Source of the DNA: Rhodobacteraceae bacterium LMO-JJ12
GTDB taxonomy: Bacteria > Pseudomonadota > Alphaproteobacteria > Rhodobacterales > Rhodobacteraceae
Length of the DNA stretch: 64,000 bases
Direction: 5' to 3'
Assembly (NCBI GenBank): GCA_021555075.1
Contig: JAKGBX010000004.1
Coordinates: 186,001-250,000, forward strand
Part shown: piece after piece, positions 12,240-22,472 of the stretch
Layout of the letters: each line of letters starts with the position of its first letter
Numbering within the stretch: position 1 is the first letter of the stretch
Notes under the pieces: model-generated
What the model saw: only the letters and a program-made list of their open reading frames with translations
What the model was told of the DNA's origin: nothing
The model's database searches: none
Translations under genes and position numbers: made by a program

Positions 12240-13295
12240 ATGCAATTGAGTGATTTTGATTTCGATCTCCCTGAGGGGTTGATCGCGACACGCCCTGCCA
12301 GCCCGCGCAGCGCGGCGCGGCTTCTGGTGGCGAGCGGCGATGGTATGCGTGATGCCCATGTGCATGATCTGGCCGACATCCTGCGCCCGGGTGATCGGTT
12401 GGTTTTGAACGACACCAAGGTGATTCCGGCACGTCTGAGTGGGGTGCGGGTGCGGATTGGCGAGGCCGGGGAAACCCGTTCGAAGATCGAGGCGACGCTG
12501 ATCGAGCCGCGCGCGAACGGCGATTGGGCCGCGCTCTTGAAGCCGTTGCGCAAGATCCGCGAAGGCGAGCGGATTGAATTCGGCGCGGGGCTTTGTGCGA
12601 TATGCACCGAAAAGGCGGATGGGCAGGCGGTTTTGGCATTCAATCTGGAGGGCGCGGATTTCGATGCCGCGCTTGACGCGGCTGGTGCGATGCCCTTGCC
12701 GCCCTATATCGAGGCGCTGCGCAAGGCCGATGAGCGCGACCGCGAAGACTATCAGACCGTCTGGGCGCGCCGCGCGGGTGCTGTGGCTGCGCCGACGGCC
12801 AGCCTGCATTTTGACGCGCCGCTTCTGGAGCGGCTTAAGGACAAGGGCGTCATGTTCAGCCACGTAACGCTGCATGTCGGTGCGGGCACCTTTCTGCCGG
12901 TCAAGGTAGATGACGTGACATCACACAAGATGCATGCGGAATGGGGCGAGGTCAGCGAAACAGCGGCGGCAGAGATTGCGGCAACCAAGGCTGCGGGCGG
13001 TCGGGTGATCCCGGTGGGGACAACGGCGCTACGGCTGATCGAGACGGCGGCACGCGCCAGCGCAAAGATTGAACCGTGGCAGGGCGAGACGGATATCTTC
13101 ATCTATCCCGGATTTGAATTTCGTGTGACGGATGCGTTGATGACCAATTTTCATTTGCCGAAATCAACGCTATTGATGCTGGTCTCTGCGTTGATGGGGC
13201 AAGAACGGATTCGACAGATCTATGCCCACGCAGTTGAGACCGGCTATCGCTTCTTTTCTTATGGCGATGCCTCGCTGCTGATCCCGGAAGACTGA
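12240..13295 (+). CDS. queA: S-adenosylmethionine:tRNA ribosyltransferase-isomerase
   Basis: 351 residues. Transfers and isomerises the ribosyl group of SAM onto 7-aminomethyl-7-deazaguanine in tRNA to give epoxyqueuosine. Family signatures include [60 protein letters not shown] and [15 protein letters not shown]. Length is normal. In many relatives tgt follows directly; here the next gene is an MFS transporter after an untranslated 193-bp stretch, so tgt must lie elsewhere. Confidence 0.97.
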   Translation: MQLSDFDFDLPEGLIATRPASPRSAARLLVASGDGMRDAHVHDLADILRPGDRLVLNDTKVIPARLSGVRVRIGEAGETRSKIEATLIEPRANGDWAALLKPLRKIREGERIEFGAGLCAICTEKADGQAVLAFNLEGADFDAALDAAGAMPLPPYIEALRKADERDREDYQTVWARRAGAVAAPTASLHFDAPLLERLKDKGVMFSHVTLHVGAGTFLPVKVDDVTSHKMHAEWGEVSETAAAEIAATKAAGGRVIPVGTTALRLIETAARASAKIEPWQGETDIFIYPGFEFRVTDALMTNFHLPKSTLLMLVSALMGQERIRQIYAHAVETGYRFFSYGDASLLIPED

Positions 13296-13364
13296 AACAG
13301 GCATCCAAGCGTCGTTTAAGGACGTGCCGATGCAAGGACGCAACGCGTAAGCGTCGCCACAAAG

Positions 13365-13470
13365 GCGTTTCTTCTTAGTTCTGAGACAGGGTTAAGAAGA
13401 AACGCGGTGTACATATAGATGATGTGGGCGTATCGAGACAAACCTGTGAGTCTGGTTTGTCTCGATACGC
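13365..13470 (+). repeat. Two-hairpin intergenic element, copy 2 (leader of the MFS gene)
   Basis: Hairpin 1 has perfect 13-bp arms (13365-13377 and 13393-13405) and a 15-nt loop with CTGAGACAGGG. Hairpin 2 has perfect 17-bp arms (13428-13444 and 13454-13470) and the loop TGTGAGTCT. The ribosome binding site AGAAGGAG begins four bases later and the MFS start codon is at 13489. Copy 1 (7364-7470) shares both loop motifs and the spacing. It could be a structured leader RNA or a small mobile palindromic element. Confidence 0.65.
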
Positions 13471-13488
13471 TTTAGAAGGAGTAATGCC

Positions 13489-14733
13489 ATGTTTAAGGTT
13501 CTGTCGGTCTCTTGGGCATTGCTGCTTGGGATGATGCTATTGATGGTCGGTAACGGCCTTCAGGGCACGCTTTTGGGTGTGCGTGGCGTTGATGCCGGGT
13601 TTTCGACCTATCAGATGTCAATGGTCATGTCGGCCTATTTCGTTGGATTTCTGGGCGGCTCCTATCTCGCTCCGGCAATGATCCGGCGAGTCGGGCATGT
13701 GCGGGTGTTTGCGGCGTTGGCGTCGTTCATCTCGGCTGTTCTGGTGCTCTATGCCACCTGGGCTAACCCCTGGTTCTGGGTGGTTTTGCGGGTGTTGATC
13801 GGCTTTTGTTTTTCGGGCGTATACGTGACCGCCGAAAGCTGGCTCAATAACGCGGCCACCAACGACACGCGCGGCAAGGCGTTGTCGCTCTACATGATGG
13901 TGCAGATGATCGGGATCGTTGCTGCGCAAGGGTTGCTGTTGGTGCCCGACCCCGAGGGGTTCCTCCTCTTCGTGATCCCATCGGTTCTGGTTTCGATTTC
14001 CTTCGCGCCGATCCTGCTTTCGATTTCGCCAACGCCGGCTTTTGAAACCTCGAAACCGATCAGCATTCGACAGCTTTATCATATTTCGCCGCTTGGCGTG
14101 GTCGGCATGTTCCTGCTTGGGTCGGTCTTTTCGGCGCAATTCGGGATGAGCGCAGTCTATGGCGGGCAGGCGGGTTTGAGCCTGGGGCAGATATCGCTCT
14201 TTGTTTCTACATTCTATATCGGCGCGACGCTGTTTCAATATCCGCTGGGTTGGTTCTCGGACCGTATGGATCGACGTGTGCTGATTTTCATCGTGGCGGC
14301 GACTGGGGCGGCAGGTGCAATTCTGGGGGCGGTGTTCAGCGGCGGTTTTACCGCGATGCTGATTGCGGCCTTCGTTATTGGCGGCACGTCCAATCCACTT
14401 TATTCCCTGCTGCTTGCCTATACCAACGATTTTGTCGAAACCGACGATATGGCGGCGGTTTCGGGTGGGCTGGTCTTTACCAACGGGTTGGGCGCGATTG
14501 CCGGCCCGGTCATCACCGGGTGGAGCATGTCGGTTTTTGGGCCGAATGGTTACTTCTTGTTTTTGGGCATCATGCTTTTGGCGATGGCAGGATATGCCGC
14601 GTGGCGCATGACACAGCGCGCTGCACCGTCAGTCGAGCAAACCAGCGGTTATGCGCCGGTAACCATGTCAACTTCGCCAGTGGCCGTTGAATGGGCCGCG
14701 GAAGAAAGTGCCGAGGACGATGGGGTGACCTAA
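13489..14733 (+). CDS. MFS transporter (YcaD-like group)
   Basis: 414 residues with about twelve membrane helices, a central cytoplasmic break near residue 190 (SISPTPAFETSKPIS) and a hydrophilic tail after residue 385. The loop GWFSDRMDRRVLI is the MFS inter-helix motif of the second half, and FCFSGVYVTAESWLNN resembles the YcaD/UMF2 group, whose substrates are unknown. A good ribosome site (AGAAGGAG) precedes the ATG. The leader contains the two-hairpin element ending 18 bp before the start codon, so translation or transcription could be controlled there. Confidence 0.88.
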   Translation: MFKVLSVSWALLLGMMLLMVGNGLQGTLLGVRGVDAGFSTYQMSMVMSAYFVGFLGGSYLAPAMIRRVGHVRVFAALASFISAVLVLYATWANPWFWVVLRVLIGFCFSGVYVTAESWLNNAATNDTRGKALSLYMMVQMIGIVAAQGLLLVPDPEGFLLFVIPSVLVSISFAPILLSISPTPAFETSKPISIRQLYHISPLGVVGMFLLGSVFSAQFGMSAVYGGQAGLSLGQISLFVSTFYIGATLFQYPLGWFSDRMDRRVLIFIVAATGAAGAILGAVFSGGFTAMLIAAFVIGGTSNPLYSLLLAYTNDFVETDDMAAVSGGLVFTNGLGAIAGPVITGWSMSVFGPNGYFLFLGIMLLAMAGYAAWRMTQRAAPSVEQTSGYAPVTMSTSPVAVEWAAEESAEDDGVT

Positions 14734-14844
14734 GCCCCTTGAAATGTCGCAATTGGACATAATATTTTACTATTCATCACATGAGAATGATGTTTAGTCT
14801 CAAACTTGTATGCCGGGGGCACATTTTTTAAGGGAGGCAACCCG

Positions 14845-15420
14845 ATGGTAGGTCCGAACGATATTTTAGAGTTCTGGCTAGATGATGTGGGGCCGGCCGG
14901 TTGGTATGAGGTCTCAGAGGAATTGGATGAACAAATCCGTTCCAAATTCCTCGACACCTGGAAAAGGGCTTGTGACGGCGCATTCTCATTGTGGCTGACT
15001 TATCCCAGCGGCGCTTTGGCGTATATCATTCTGCTCGATCAGTTCCCGCGTAACATGTTCCGGGGCAAGGGAGAGGCATTTGCCAGCGACAAGCTGGCGC
15101 TTGCGGTGGCCAAGATGGCGATCCACAAGGGATGCGACCTGAAGATCGATGAACCGGCACGACAATTCTTCTATCTGCCGCTGATGCATTCCGAGAACCT
15201 GTGCGACCAAGAGCGGTGCGTGCGTCTGATGAAAGAGCGGATGCCGCAAAGCAGCTCCAATCTCTTGCACGCGAAAGCGCATCGCGAGGTTATCCGCCAA
15301 TTCGGACGCTTCCCCTATCGCAATGCCGCGTTGCATCGCAAGCCGACAGATACGGAACGAAACTACGTATCGGCCGGCGGGTATGGTGTGACCTTTGAAA
15401 AGCTGCAGGCTACTGGCTAG
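14845..15420 (+). CDS. DUF924 family protein
   Basis: 191 residues from ATG 14845, chosen because AAGGGAGG lies seven bases upstream and MVGPNDILEFWLDDVGP is the usual start of the family. Conserved motifs are LLDQFPRNMFRGKGEAFASD, FFYLPLMHSENL and FGRFPYRNAALHR. The family adopts an all-helical TPR-like fold; its biochemical role is not established. It is alone between the MFS gene and lpd. Confidence 0.9.
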   Translation: MVGPNDILEFWLDDVGPAGWYEVSEELDEQIRSKFLDTWKRACDGAFSLWLTYPSGALAYIILLDQFPRNMFRGKGEAFASDKLALAVAKMAIHKGCDLKIDEPARQFFYLPLMHSENLCDQERCVRLMKERMPQSSSNLLHAKAHREVIRQFGRFPYRNAALHRKPTDTERNYVSAGGYGVTFEKLQATG

Positions 15421-15494
15421 GCGAAAAGCCATACCAGTCAATGCGTTGGGGCGTTCCTGAGCGTCAGAGCCTGCGCTGCATTGCGGCAGTAATA

Positions 15495-15520
15495 AAACTA
15501 GTTTAATATCAAACTAGTTT
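15495..15520. promoter_or_regulatory. Double AAACTAGTTT palindrome before lpd
   Basis: The perfect 10-bp palindrome AAACTAGTTT occurs twice (15495-15504 and 15511-15520), 16 bp centre to centre, and the whole unit is itself an inverted repeat with A/T extension. It ends 19 bp before the lpd start codon, where a bound regulator would block initiation. No other copy was noticed in the window. An operator is inferred from symmetry and position. Confidence 0.5.
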
Positions 15521-15538
15521 TGGAATCGGAGACGCGCA

Positions 15539-16933
15539 ATGGCTGACACTTCTTTTGACATGATCGTGGTCGGGGCGGGGCCGGGTGGCTATGTGGCTGC
15601 GATCCGCGGCGCGCAGCTTGGTCTGAAGGTTGCCATTGTCGAGCGCGAACATCTGGGCGGGATCTGTCTCAATTGGGGGTGTATCCCGACAAAGGCGCTG
15701 CTGCGCTCTTCCGAAGTGTTCCATCTGATGCATCGGGCCAAGGAATTCGGCCTGTCTGTTGAAAAGATCGGCTATGATCTGGACGCCGTTGTCAAACGCT
15801 CTCGCGGTGTGGCGGCGCAGCTTTCGGGCGGCATCGGCCATCTGATGAAGAAGAACAAGATCACCACTGTGATGGGCGAAGCGCGCCTTGCGGGCACAGG
15901 CAGCGTTTTGGTGAAGACCGAGAAGGGCGAAGAAACCCTGAAGGCGAAAAACATCGTTCTGGCCACGGGCGCACGGGCGCGGGAATTGCCGGGGCTTGAG
16001 GCTGATGGTGAGCGGGTTTGGACCTATAAACACGCGCTCAACCCGCCGCATATGCCGAAAAAGCTTCTAGTGATCGGATCGGGCGCGATCGGCATCGAAT
16101 TTGCCAGCTTTTACAATACGCTAGGCGCCGAGACGACGGTTGTCGAAGTGATGGATCGGGTTTTGCCGGTGGAAGACGCCGAGATTTCGGCCTTTGCCAA
16201 GAAGCAGTTTGTCAAACAGGGCATGAAGATCATGGAAAAAGCCATGGTCAAACAGCTCGACCGTGCCAAGGGCAAGGTGACCGCGCATATCGAATCCGGT
16301 GGCAAGGTCGAAAAGCAAGACTTCGATACGGTGATTTCGGCGGTCGGGATTGTCGGTAACGTCGAAGGTCTGGGCCTTGAAGAGGCCGGTGTGAAGGTTG
16401 ATCGGACGCATGTGGTGGTGGACGAGTATTGCCGCACCGGTGTGGACGGTGTGTTTGCCATCGGCGATATTGCCGGGGCACCCTGGCTGGCGCATAAGGC
16501 AAGCCACGAGGGTGTGATGGTGGCCGAGCTTATCGCAGGGCAGAAACCGCATGCCGTTCGCCCGGAAAGCATCGCAGGTTGCACCTATTGCCATCCGCAA
16601 GTGGCCAGCGTGGGCTATACCGAGGCCAAGGCGAAGGAGCTTGGCTATGAGATCAAGGTCGGGCGGTTTCCGTTCATCGGTAATGGCAAGGCAATTGCCT
16701 TGGGCGAGCCGGAAGGCATGGTGAAGACCGTGTTTGACGCCAAGACGGGCGAGTTGCTGGGCGCGCATATGATTGGCGCCGAGGTAACCGAACTTATCCA
16801 GGGCTATGTGGTGGGCCGGACGCTTGAAACCACCGAGGAAGAGCTGATGCAGACCGTCTTTCCGCATCCGACATTGTCGGAAATGATGCATGAAAGTGTA
16901 TTGGATGCCTATGGCAGGGCGATCCATTTCTGA
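15539..16933 (+). CDS. lpd: Dihydrolipoyl dehydrogenase (E3)
   Basis: 464 residues. Reoxidises dihydrolipoyl groups of 2-oxoacid dehydrogenase or glycine cleavage complexes, using FAD and NAD. FAD motif VVGAGPGGYVAAI at residues 10-22, redox disulfide GICLNWGCIPTKALL with Cys43 and Cys48, NAD motif VIGSGAIGIEFASF near residue 180, and the interface HPTLSEMMHESVLDA with the catalytic His-Glu pair at the C-terminus. It is monocistronic here, with a dyad operator in front and a terminator behind, rather than beside pdhABC or sucAB. Confidence 0.95.
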   Translation: MADTSFDMIVVGAGPGGYVAAIRGAQLGLKVAIVEREHLGGICLNWGCIPTKALLRSSEVFHLMHRAKEFGLSVEKIGYDLDAVVKRSRGVAAQLSGGIGHLMKKNKITTVMGEARLAGTGSVLVKTEKGEETLKAKNIVLATGARARELPGLEADGERVWTYKHALNPPHMPKKLLVIGSGAIGIEFASFYNTLGAETTVVEVMDRVLPVEDAEISAFAKKQFVKQGMKIMEKAMVKQLDRAKGKVTAHIESGGKVEKQDFDTVISAVGIVGNVEGLGLEEAGVKVDRTHVVVDEYCRTGVDGVFAIGDIAGAPWLAHKASHEGVMVAELIAGQKPHAVRPESIAGCTYCHPQVASVGYTEAKAKELGYEIKVGRFPFIGNGKAIALGEPEGMVKTVFDAKTGELLGAHMIGAEVTELIQGYVVGRTLETTEEELMQTVFPHPTLSEMMHESVLDAYGRAIHF

Positions 16934-16968
16934 GAATTACCCGTTCGAAAACAATAGGGTATAGGGAG

Positions 16969-16999
16969 AAGCGGCCCAGGAGGTGTTCCGGGGCCGTTT
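16969..16999 (+). terminator. Terminator of lpd
   Basis: GC-rich stem CGGCCC (16972-16977) with GGGCCG (16991-16996), extended by A-T and G-T pairs, followed by TTTTGTTT. It lies 36 bp after the lpd stop codon and close to the end of the convergent rhodanese gene. Confidence 0.7.
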
Positions 17000-17019
17000 T
17001 GTTTGACGCCTCGAAGCGA

Positions 17020-17382
17020 TCAGGCGCGCTCGATCTGTCCGCCGCCACGCACCCAGGTGTTGAGGCCGCCAATGTTGCGCACATCCTTGAACCCGAGTTG
17101 CAACAGCATGCGCCCGGCCGAGGCCGAGCGTGCGCCAGTGGCGCAATAAAGAGCAATTGTCTTGCCGGTATCAAGGCTGGCATCGAATTCGGGGTGGCGG
17201 GGGTCGCATTTCGTGCGCAGCAGCATCATCGGAATATGCTTGGCACCCTTGGCCTTGCCGGTCGCCGCAATCTCGCGATGATCGCGCACGTCGATCACTG
17301 TAATCGAGCCATCACGCGCACCCTTCACGGCTTCGTCCGCAGCGATTTTGGGCAGGCCGCCGCCCATGAGAAATCCAAACAT
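17020..17382 (-). CDS. Single-domain rhodanese-like protein
   Basis: 120 residues. The rhodanese fold is shown by VIDVRDHREIAATGKAKGA near the N-terminus and the active-site loop CATGARS with Cys80, which would carry a persulfide. A sulfurtransferase role or sulfur trafficking is likely but the partner is unknown. It is convergent with lpd and divergent from uvrA. Confidence 0.9.
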   Translation of the reverse strand: MFGFLMGGGLPKIAADEAVKGARDGSITVIDVRDHREIAATGKAKGAKHIPMMLLRTKCDPRHPEFDASLDTGKTIALYCATGARSASAGRMLLQLGFKDVRNIGGLNTWVRGGGQIERA

Positions 17383-17575
17383 TGCTCACCTTCTTATGCA
17401 TCTGACAGGCAGGATTGCTGTTGCCCCGGCATGTAACATTCCGATTGATGAATGTGAAGGGGTTAATGGCAGTCAATTCGGCGAGAGGACGGCGATGTTC
17501 GTTTTTCGTTCGCATTTGAGGGTTGGAAGATTGCCGTGGCTACATTATCTCTGAAAAAGATTGCGAGGGTGTTAA

Positions 17576-20461
17576 ATGGGCGAGCAGAAATTTATCGAGG
17601 TCCGCGGCGCGCGGGAGCATAACCTCAAGAGCATCGATGTGGATATTCCGCGCGATCAGCTGGTGGTAATCACCGGGCTGTCAGGGTCGGGTAAATCGTC
17701 GCTGGCCTTTGATACGATTTATGCCGAAGGGCAACGACGCTATGTCGAGTCGCTCAGCGCTTATGCACGCCAGTTCCTCGACATGATGGAAAAGCCCGAT
17801 GTGGACCACATTTCGGGGCTTTCTCCGGCGATTTCCATCGAACAGAAGACGACCAGCAAGAACCCGCGTTCGACCGTTGGCACCGTGACCGAGATTTACG
17901 ATTACCTGCGTCTGCTGTTTGCCCGCGCAGGCACGCCCTATTCCCCTGCCACCGGCCTGCCGATCGAGGCGCAGCAGGTGCAGGATATGGTGGACCGGAT
18001 CATGGCGCTGGAGGAGGGCACGCGAGCCTATCTTCTCGCGCCGATCGTGCGCGACCGCAAAGGCGAATACCGCAAGGAATTCATAGAGCTACGCAAGCAG
18101 GGGTTTCAGCGTGTCAAGGTTGACGGCGCGTTTCATGAGCTGGATGAGCCGCCCACGCTCGACAAGAAATACCGCCACGATATCGACGTGGTGGTTGACC
18201 GGATCGTGGTGCGCGAGGGGCTGGAAACGCGGCTGGCCGACAGCCTGCGCACGGCGCTTGATCTGGCGGATGGGATTGCGGTTTTGGAGACCGCACCAGC
18301 CGACGGCGAACCCGAGCGGATGACGTTTTCGGAGAAATTTGCCTGTCCGGTCAGCGGCTTCACCATCCCCGAGATCGAGCCGCGTCTGTTTTCGTTCAAC
18401 GCACCCTTCGGGGCTTGCCCGGAATGTGACGGGTTGGGCGTTGAGTTGTTCTTTGATGAACGGCTTGTGGTGCCGGATGCCGCGTTGAAGGTTTATGATG
18501 GGGCGCTGGCGCCTTGGCGGAAGGGCAAAAGCCCGTATTTCCTTCAGACAATTGAGGCAATAGCCAACCATTACGAGTTCGACAAGAACGCCGCCTGGAA
18601 GGATCTGCCGCCGCATGTGCAGCAGGTATTTCTCTATGGCTCGGGCGAAGAGGAAATCCCGTTTCGCTATGACGAAGGCGGGCGGGTTTACCAAGTAACA
18701 CGGGTGTTCGAGGGGGTGATCCCCAATATGGAACGGCGGTACCGCGAGACGGATTCAAACTGGATTCGCGAAGAATTTGAACGCTATCAGAACAACCGCC
18801 CATGTGGGGCATGTGGTGGGTTCCGCCTTCGGGAAGAGGCGTTGGCGGTGAAGATTGGCGGGCTGCATGCAGGCCAGATCGTGCAGATGAGCATACGCGA
18901 GGCTTTGGATTGGGTCGCGGATGCGCCCAAGGTGTTGAGCAAGCAGAATAACGAGATCGCGGCGGTCATTCTGAAGGAAATTCGCGAGCGCCTTGGGTTC
19001 TTGAATAACGTGGGATTAGAGTATCTTACGCTTAGTCGTTCAAGTGGAACGTTGAGTGGTGGAGAGAGCCAGCGCATTCGGTTGGCGAGCCAGATCGGCA
19101 GTGGGTTGACCGGCGTTCTTTATGTGCTGGACGAGCCGTCGATCGGGCTGCACCAGCGTGACAATGACCGGCTTTTGCTGACGCTGAAGAACCTGCGCGA
19201 TCAGGGTAATACCGTGATCGTGGTGGAGCATGACGAGGAAGCGATCCGCGAGGCGGATTATGTTTTCGACATCGGGCCGGGCGCCGGGGTGCATGGCGGG
19301 CAGGTTGTTTCAAAGGGGACGCCGGAAGAAGTTGAGCGAGATCCGGCTTCGATCACGGGGCAGTATCTCTCGGGGGCGCGAACAATTCCTTATGACAGCG
19401 CGCGCCGCAAAGGGAATGGTAAGTTCGTGACCGTGGTGAAGGCCACGGGGAACAACCTCAAGGAGGTTACGGCCAAGTTTCCGCTGGGCCGGTTTGTCTG
19501 TATCACAGGCGTGTCGGGCGGGGGGAAATCGACGCTGACGATTGAGACATTGTTCAAGACCGCGAGCATGCGTCTGAACGGGGCGCGCCAGACACCGGCA
19601 CCTTGTGAAACCATCAAGGGGCTGGAGCATCTCGACAAGGTGATCGACATCGACCAGCGCCCCATCGGGCGCACGCCGCGCTCGAACCCGGCGACCTATA
19701 CGGGGGCCTTTACGCCGATCCGCGACTGGTTTGCCGGACTGCCCGAATCCAAGGCGCGCGGATATAAACCGGGGCGCTTTAGCTTTAACGTCAAGGGCGG
19801 GCGCTGTGAGGCCTGTCAGGGCGATGGCTTGATCAAGATCGAGATGCATTTCCTGCCGGATGTTTACGTGGAATGCGAGACCTGCAAGGGCGCGCGATAC
19901 AATCGGGAAACTCTGGAAATTCGCTTTAAGGGCAAGAGTATAGCGGACGTTCTTGATATGACGGTCGAAGAAGCGCAGGGCTTTTTCAAGGCCGTTCCGA
20001 GCATCCGGGACAAGATGGATGCGCTGGCGCGTGTGGGGCTTGGTTATATCAAGGTTGGGCAATCGGCGACCACGCTTTCAGGGGGCGAAGCGCAGCGCGT
20101 GAAGCTTTCTAAGGAACTGGCGAAACGCTCGACCGGGCGCACGCTTTACATCTTGGATGAGCCGACGACAGGGCTGCATTTCGAGGACGTGCGCAAGCTC
20201 TTGGAAGTGCTGCATGAGCTGGTTGAACAGGGCAATTCGGTGGTGGTGATCGAGCACAATCTCGACGTGGTGAAAACCGCCGACTGGATCATAGATATCG
20301 GCCCCGAGGGGGGCGATGGTGGCGGTGAAATTGTCGCCACGGGAACACCCGAAAAGGTGGCCGAGGTGGCGGGGAGCTATACCGGACAATACCTCAAGCC
20401 GATGCTGGACAAGAAGGGCCACGAGCACCGCGAAACAGCCAAGAGCGCGGCGGCGGAATAA
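17576..20461 (+). CDS. uvrA: Excinuclease ABC subunit A
   Basis: 961 residues. Damage-recognition ATPase of nucleotide excision repair; dimer that loads UvrB. Two ABC modules are visible: Walker [15 protein letters not shown] near residue 32 and [15 protein letters not shown] near 645, two LSGGE(S/A)QR signatures, and four CxxC pairs of the zinc modules ([28 protein letters not shown]). Length and order are standard. The 193-bp upstream gap was not resolved for a LexA box by eye. Confidence 0.98.
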   Translation: MGEQKFIEVRGAREHNLKSIDVDIPRDQLVVITGLSGSGKSSLAFDTIYAEGQRRYVESLSAYARQFLDMMEKPDVDHISGLSPAISIEQKTTSKNPRSTVGTVTEIYDYLRLLFARAGTPYSPATGLPIEAQQVQDMVDRIMALEEGTRAYLLAPIVRDRKGEYRKEFIELRKQGFQRVKVDGAFHELDEPPTLDKKYRHDIDVVVDRIVVREGLETRLADSLRTALDLADGIAVLETAPADGEPERMTFSEKFACPVSGFTIPEIEPRLFSFNAPFGACPECDGLGVELFFDERLVVPDAALKVYDGALAPWRKGKSPYFLQTIEAIANHYEFDKNAAWKDLPPHVQQVFLYGSGEEEIPFRYDEGGRVYQVTRVFEGVIPNMERRYRETDSNWIREEFERYQNNRPCGACGGFRLREEALAVKIGGLHAGQIVQMSIREALDWVADAPKVLSKQNNEIAAVILKEIRERLGFLNNVGLEYLTLSRSSGTLSGGESQRIRLASQIGSGLTGVLYVLDEPSIGLHQRDNDRLLLTLKNLRDQGNTVIVVEHDEEAIREADYVFDIGPGAGVHGGQVVSKGTPEEVERDPASITGQYLSGARTIPYDSARRKGNGKFVTVVKATGNNLKEVTAKFPLGRFVCITGVSGGGKSTLTIETLFKTASMRLNGARQTPAPCETIKGLEHLDKVIDIDQRPIGRTPRSNPATYTGAFTPIRDWFAGLPESKARGYKPGRFSFNVKGGRCEACQGDGLIKIEMHFLPDVYVECETCKGARYNRETLEIRFKGKSIADVLDMTVEEAQGFFKAVPSIRDKMDALARVGLGYIKVGQSATTLSGGEAQRVKLSKELAKRSTGRTLYILDEPTTGLHFEDVRKLLEVLHELVEQGNSVVVIEHNLDVVKTADWIIDIGPEGGDGGGEIVATGTPEKVAEVAGSYTGQYLKPMLDKKGHEHRETAKSAAAE

Positions 20462-20672
20462 AGCGTTAACCTGATGAAACCTTACAGCACCGCGCGACAG
20501 CGTTAATGGCCCCCAAACCGGGGGGTGACTTTCGGCTGCTCCCCGGCTGTTTTGCGTATGACATGTGCATGGGGTTTTTCGGGGCGCCGAAAGTCTTGCC
20601 CCTGCGCACGGTTTAAGAAAAGGTTAAGCCGCGCACGCAAAGCCAGAGGCGCGTAATCGGGGCGAATGCAAC

Positions 20673-21611
20673 ATGAAACGCGACAGGAAGATCGGCGTGG
20701 CACTTGGGTCGGGTGGTGCGCGCGGATGGTGTCATATTGGCGTGCTGTCCGAATTGGAAACGCTGGGCGTGCGCCCGTCCGTGGTGGCCGGGTGTTCGAT
20801 GGGCGCGATTGTCGGGGCGGCCTGGGCAGGTGGGGTGCTGGACAGGCTGGAAGATTGGGCGTTGTCGCTGACCCGGCAGCGGTATCTGACCTATGTCGAT
20901 GTGGGCTTTGGCAGCGGCGGCGTGATCAGGGGGCGGGCCATTGGCGAGATTTTGGCCAGCATCGGGTTACCCGAGCAGATTGAAGATCTGAATACGCCGT
21001 TTGTCGCGGTGGCGACGGATATGGCAACGGGGCGCGAAATCTGGCTGAAGGAGGGGTCGTTGGCGGATGCCGTGCGGGCTTCGATTTCGATACCGGGGGT
21101 TTTGGAGCCGTATTTCCTGAACGGGAGGTGGCTTCTTGATGGGGGGCTGATTAACCCGGTTCCGACATCGGCCAGCCGCGCCCTTGGGGCGGATGTGACA
21201 ATTGCTGTCAATCCCAACGGGCGACCTGACGGGCATATCTGGCATCCGCCCAGTCCGGCAGAGAGTCTGTGGAGCAAGCTGGGATCGCCCGAATTGATGC
21301 AGCAATTGCCCGAATCCTTGAGGGGGCTGATGCCTGGCAGAACGGTGAAGCCGGTGGCACCGACCGCGCCCGCTTATCTGGATGTGATGTCGGCCGCGAT
21401 TGATATCATGACCGATTTCGTGCTCAAGCACCGGCAGGCAAGCGACCCGCCGCATGTCATTCTGGAGGCGGATTTGATGGAGTCGGTTTTGGTGTTGGAA
21501 CTTTACCGCGCCAAGGAGGCCATCGCGGAGGGGCACCGGATGGTGCGCGAACGCGCCAGCGAAATTTGTGCGCTGGTGGAGGCGGATGATCCGCACGACT
21601 TTACAGCCTGA
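20673..21611 (+). CDS. Patatin-like phospholipase
   Basis: 312 residues. The oxyanion motif LGSGGARGW (residues 11-19), nucleophile elbow GCSMG with Ser42 and catalytic aspartate in DGGLINP (Asp156) make a complete patatin Ser-Asp dyad. The protein resembles bacterial RssA-type cytoplasmic esterases and has no signal peptide. Phospholipid or acyl ester hydrolysis is expected; the physiological substrate is unknown. The tail after residue 220 (AAIDIMTDFVLKHRQ) is helical and typical of the bacterial group. Confidence 0.9.
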   Translation: MKRDRKIGVALGSGGARGWCHIGVLSELETLGVRPSVVAGCSMGAIVGAAWAGGVLDRLEDWALSLTRQRYLTYVDVGFGSGGVIRGRAIGEILASIGLPEQIEDLNTPFVAVATDMATGREIWLKEGSLADAVRASISIPGVLEPYFLNGRWLLDGGLINPVPTSASRALGADVTIAVNPNGRPDGHIWHPPSPAESLWSKLGSPELMQQLPESLRGLMPGRTVKPVAPTAPAYLDVMSAAIDIMTDFVLKHRQASDPPHVILEADLMESVLVLELYRAKEAIAEGHRMVRERASEICALVEADDPHDFTA

Positions 21612-21619
21612 AACAGGGT

Positions 21620-21643
21620 TCACCGGGGGCGTACCCCCGGTGA
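21620..21643. terminator. Hairpin between convergent patatin and DUF2892 genes
   Basis: Perfect 10-bp stem (21620-21629 with 21634-21643) closed by a CGTA loop, nine bases after the patatin stop. The T-tract is weak on both strands, so termination is plausible rather than certain. Confidence 0.55.
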
Positions 21644-21658
21644 GCCAGCATTTTGAGT

Positions 21659-21862
21659 TCAGCCCTTTTTCATCGGGCAAGTGCTCATGCCCAGCAGGGA
21701 ATAAAGCCCGCAGGTACCAAGCAGCCCGGTGAGCAGCGGGATGACGCCTAGCAACATGAGCCAGCTATAGGATGAGTCACGATAGACAAAGTAGCCGACG
21801 ATCAGCGCGGCGCCGATGACAATGCGGAGGATGCGGTCGATGCCGCCGACATTCTTGGACAT
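21659..21862 (-). CDS. DUF2892 small inner-membrane protein
   Basis: 67 residues from ATG 21862 (an upstream in-frame TTG is less likely). It begins MSKNVGGIDRILRIVIGAAL, the family hallmark, and has two membrane helices (about 13-28 and 35-55). The tail has two cysteines (GTCGLYSLLGMSTCP), as in family members often linked with rhodanese or sulfide/persulfide handling. Function is unproved. Confidence 0.88.
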   Translation of the reverse strand: MSKNVGGIDRILRIVIGAALIVGYFVYRDSSYSWLMLLGVIPLLTGLLGTCGLYSLLGMSTCPMKKG

Positions 21863-21952
21863 GGTGCAAATCTCACTCAAGGTTACATGCGGCTTTTATA
21901 ATATGTAATTCCTGCCGAAATGAAAGCCTCAGTGTTAATTAACCTGCACGTT

Positions 21953-22381
21953 TTAGCGCGATACCAGCGCCGTGAGCAGGCCGAGAGAGGCGATGATGAC
22001 GGCGGTATCCTGATCGACGCGCAGCACCCGGTTGTCGACAACGCGGTAAACCTGGCCCTTGGGCGCGCGCGGCAGATGGCGCAGATGTGCTTGGGAAACA
22101 TCTCTTCCGGGCAGGGCGCGGCGTGTGTTGGCGCGCGGCGCAACATAGGTTGTCTTGCTGCGCTCGACCTGGGTGTGTGTGGCGCGAGGTTTGGTGGTCT
22201 GAACCCTGGAAACCTTGGTTTTTGTAACGCGCGTCTTGGTGGTTTTTTGCACCTGAACACAGCGCCCATTGTGGTTGCAGGTCGTCTTCACGCTGTCGCG
22301 GCTGCCAGCAATAGCGGCGGGTGCGAGGGCGGGTGAAAGAGCGATGAGCGTGGCGAGAGTTGTGAGGGTGATCGATTTCAT
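21953..22381 (-). CDS. Exported basic protein of unknown function (RcnB-like ending)
   Basis: 142 residues. A clear Sec signal peptide (MKSITLTTLATLIALSPALA, cleaved after AIAG) precedes a Lys/Arg/Thr-rich stretch with repeated KT(K/R) units and a C-terminus PKGQVYRVVDNRVLRVD followed by a short hydrophobic end. The C-terminal pattern resembles periplasmic RcnB-type proteins, but the similarity is slight. It is monocistronic and followed by mmsB on the other side of a hairpin. Confidence 0.6.
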   Translation of the reverse strand: MKSITLTTLATLIALSPALAPAAIAGSRDSVKTTCNHNGRCVQVQKTTKTRVTKTKVSRVQTTKPRATHTQVERSKTTYVAPRANTRRALPGRDVSQAHLRHLPRAPKGQVYRVVDNRVLRVDQDTAVIIASLGLLTALVSR

Positions 22382-22472
22382 TTTGGGTCTTCCCTGTGTT
22401 GCTTCGAAGGTGAAACGGCACGGGGAGAGAAATCAGTCGGTTCGCGGCATCACGAAAGCGTGAGACGCTCCG

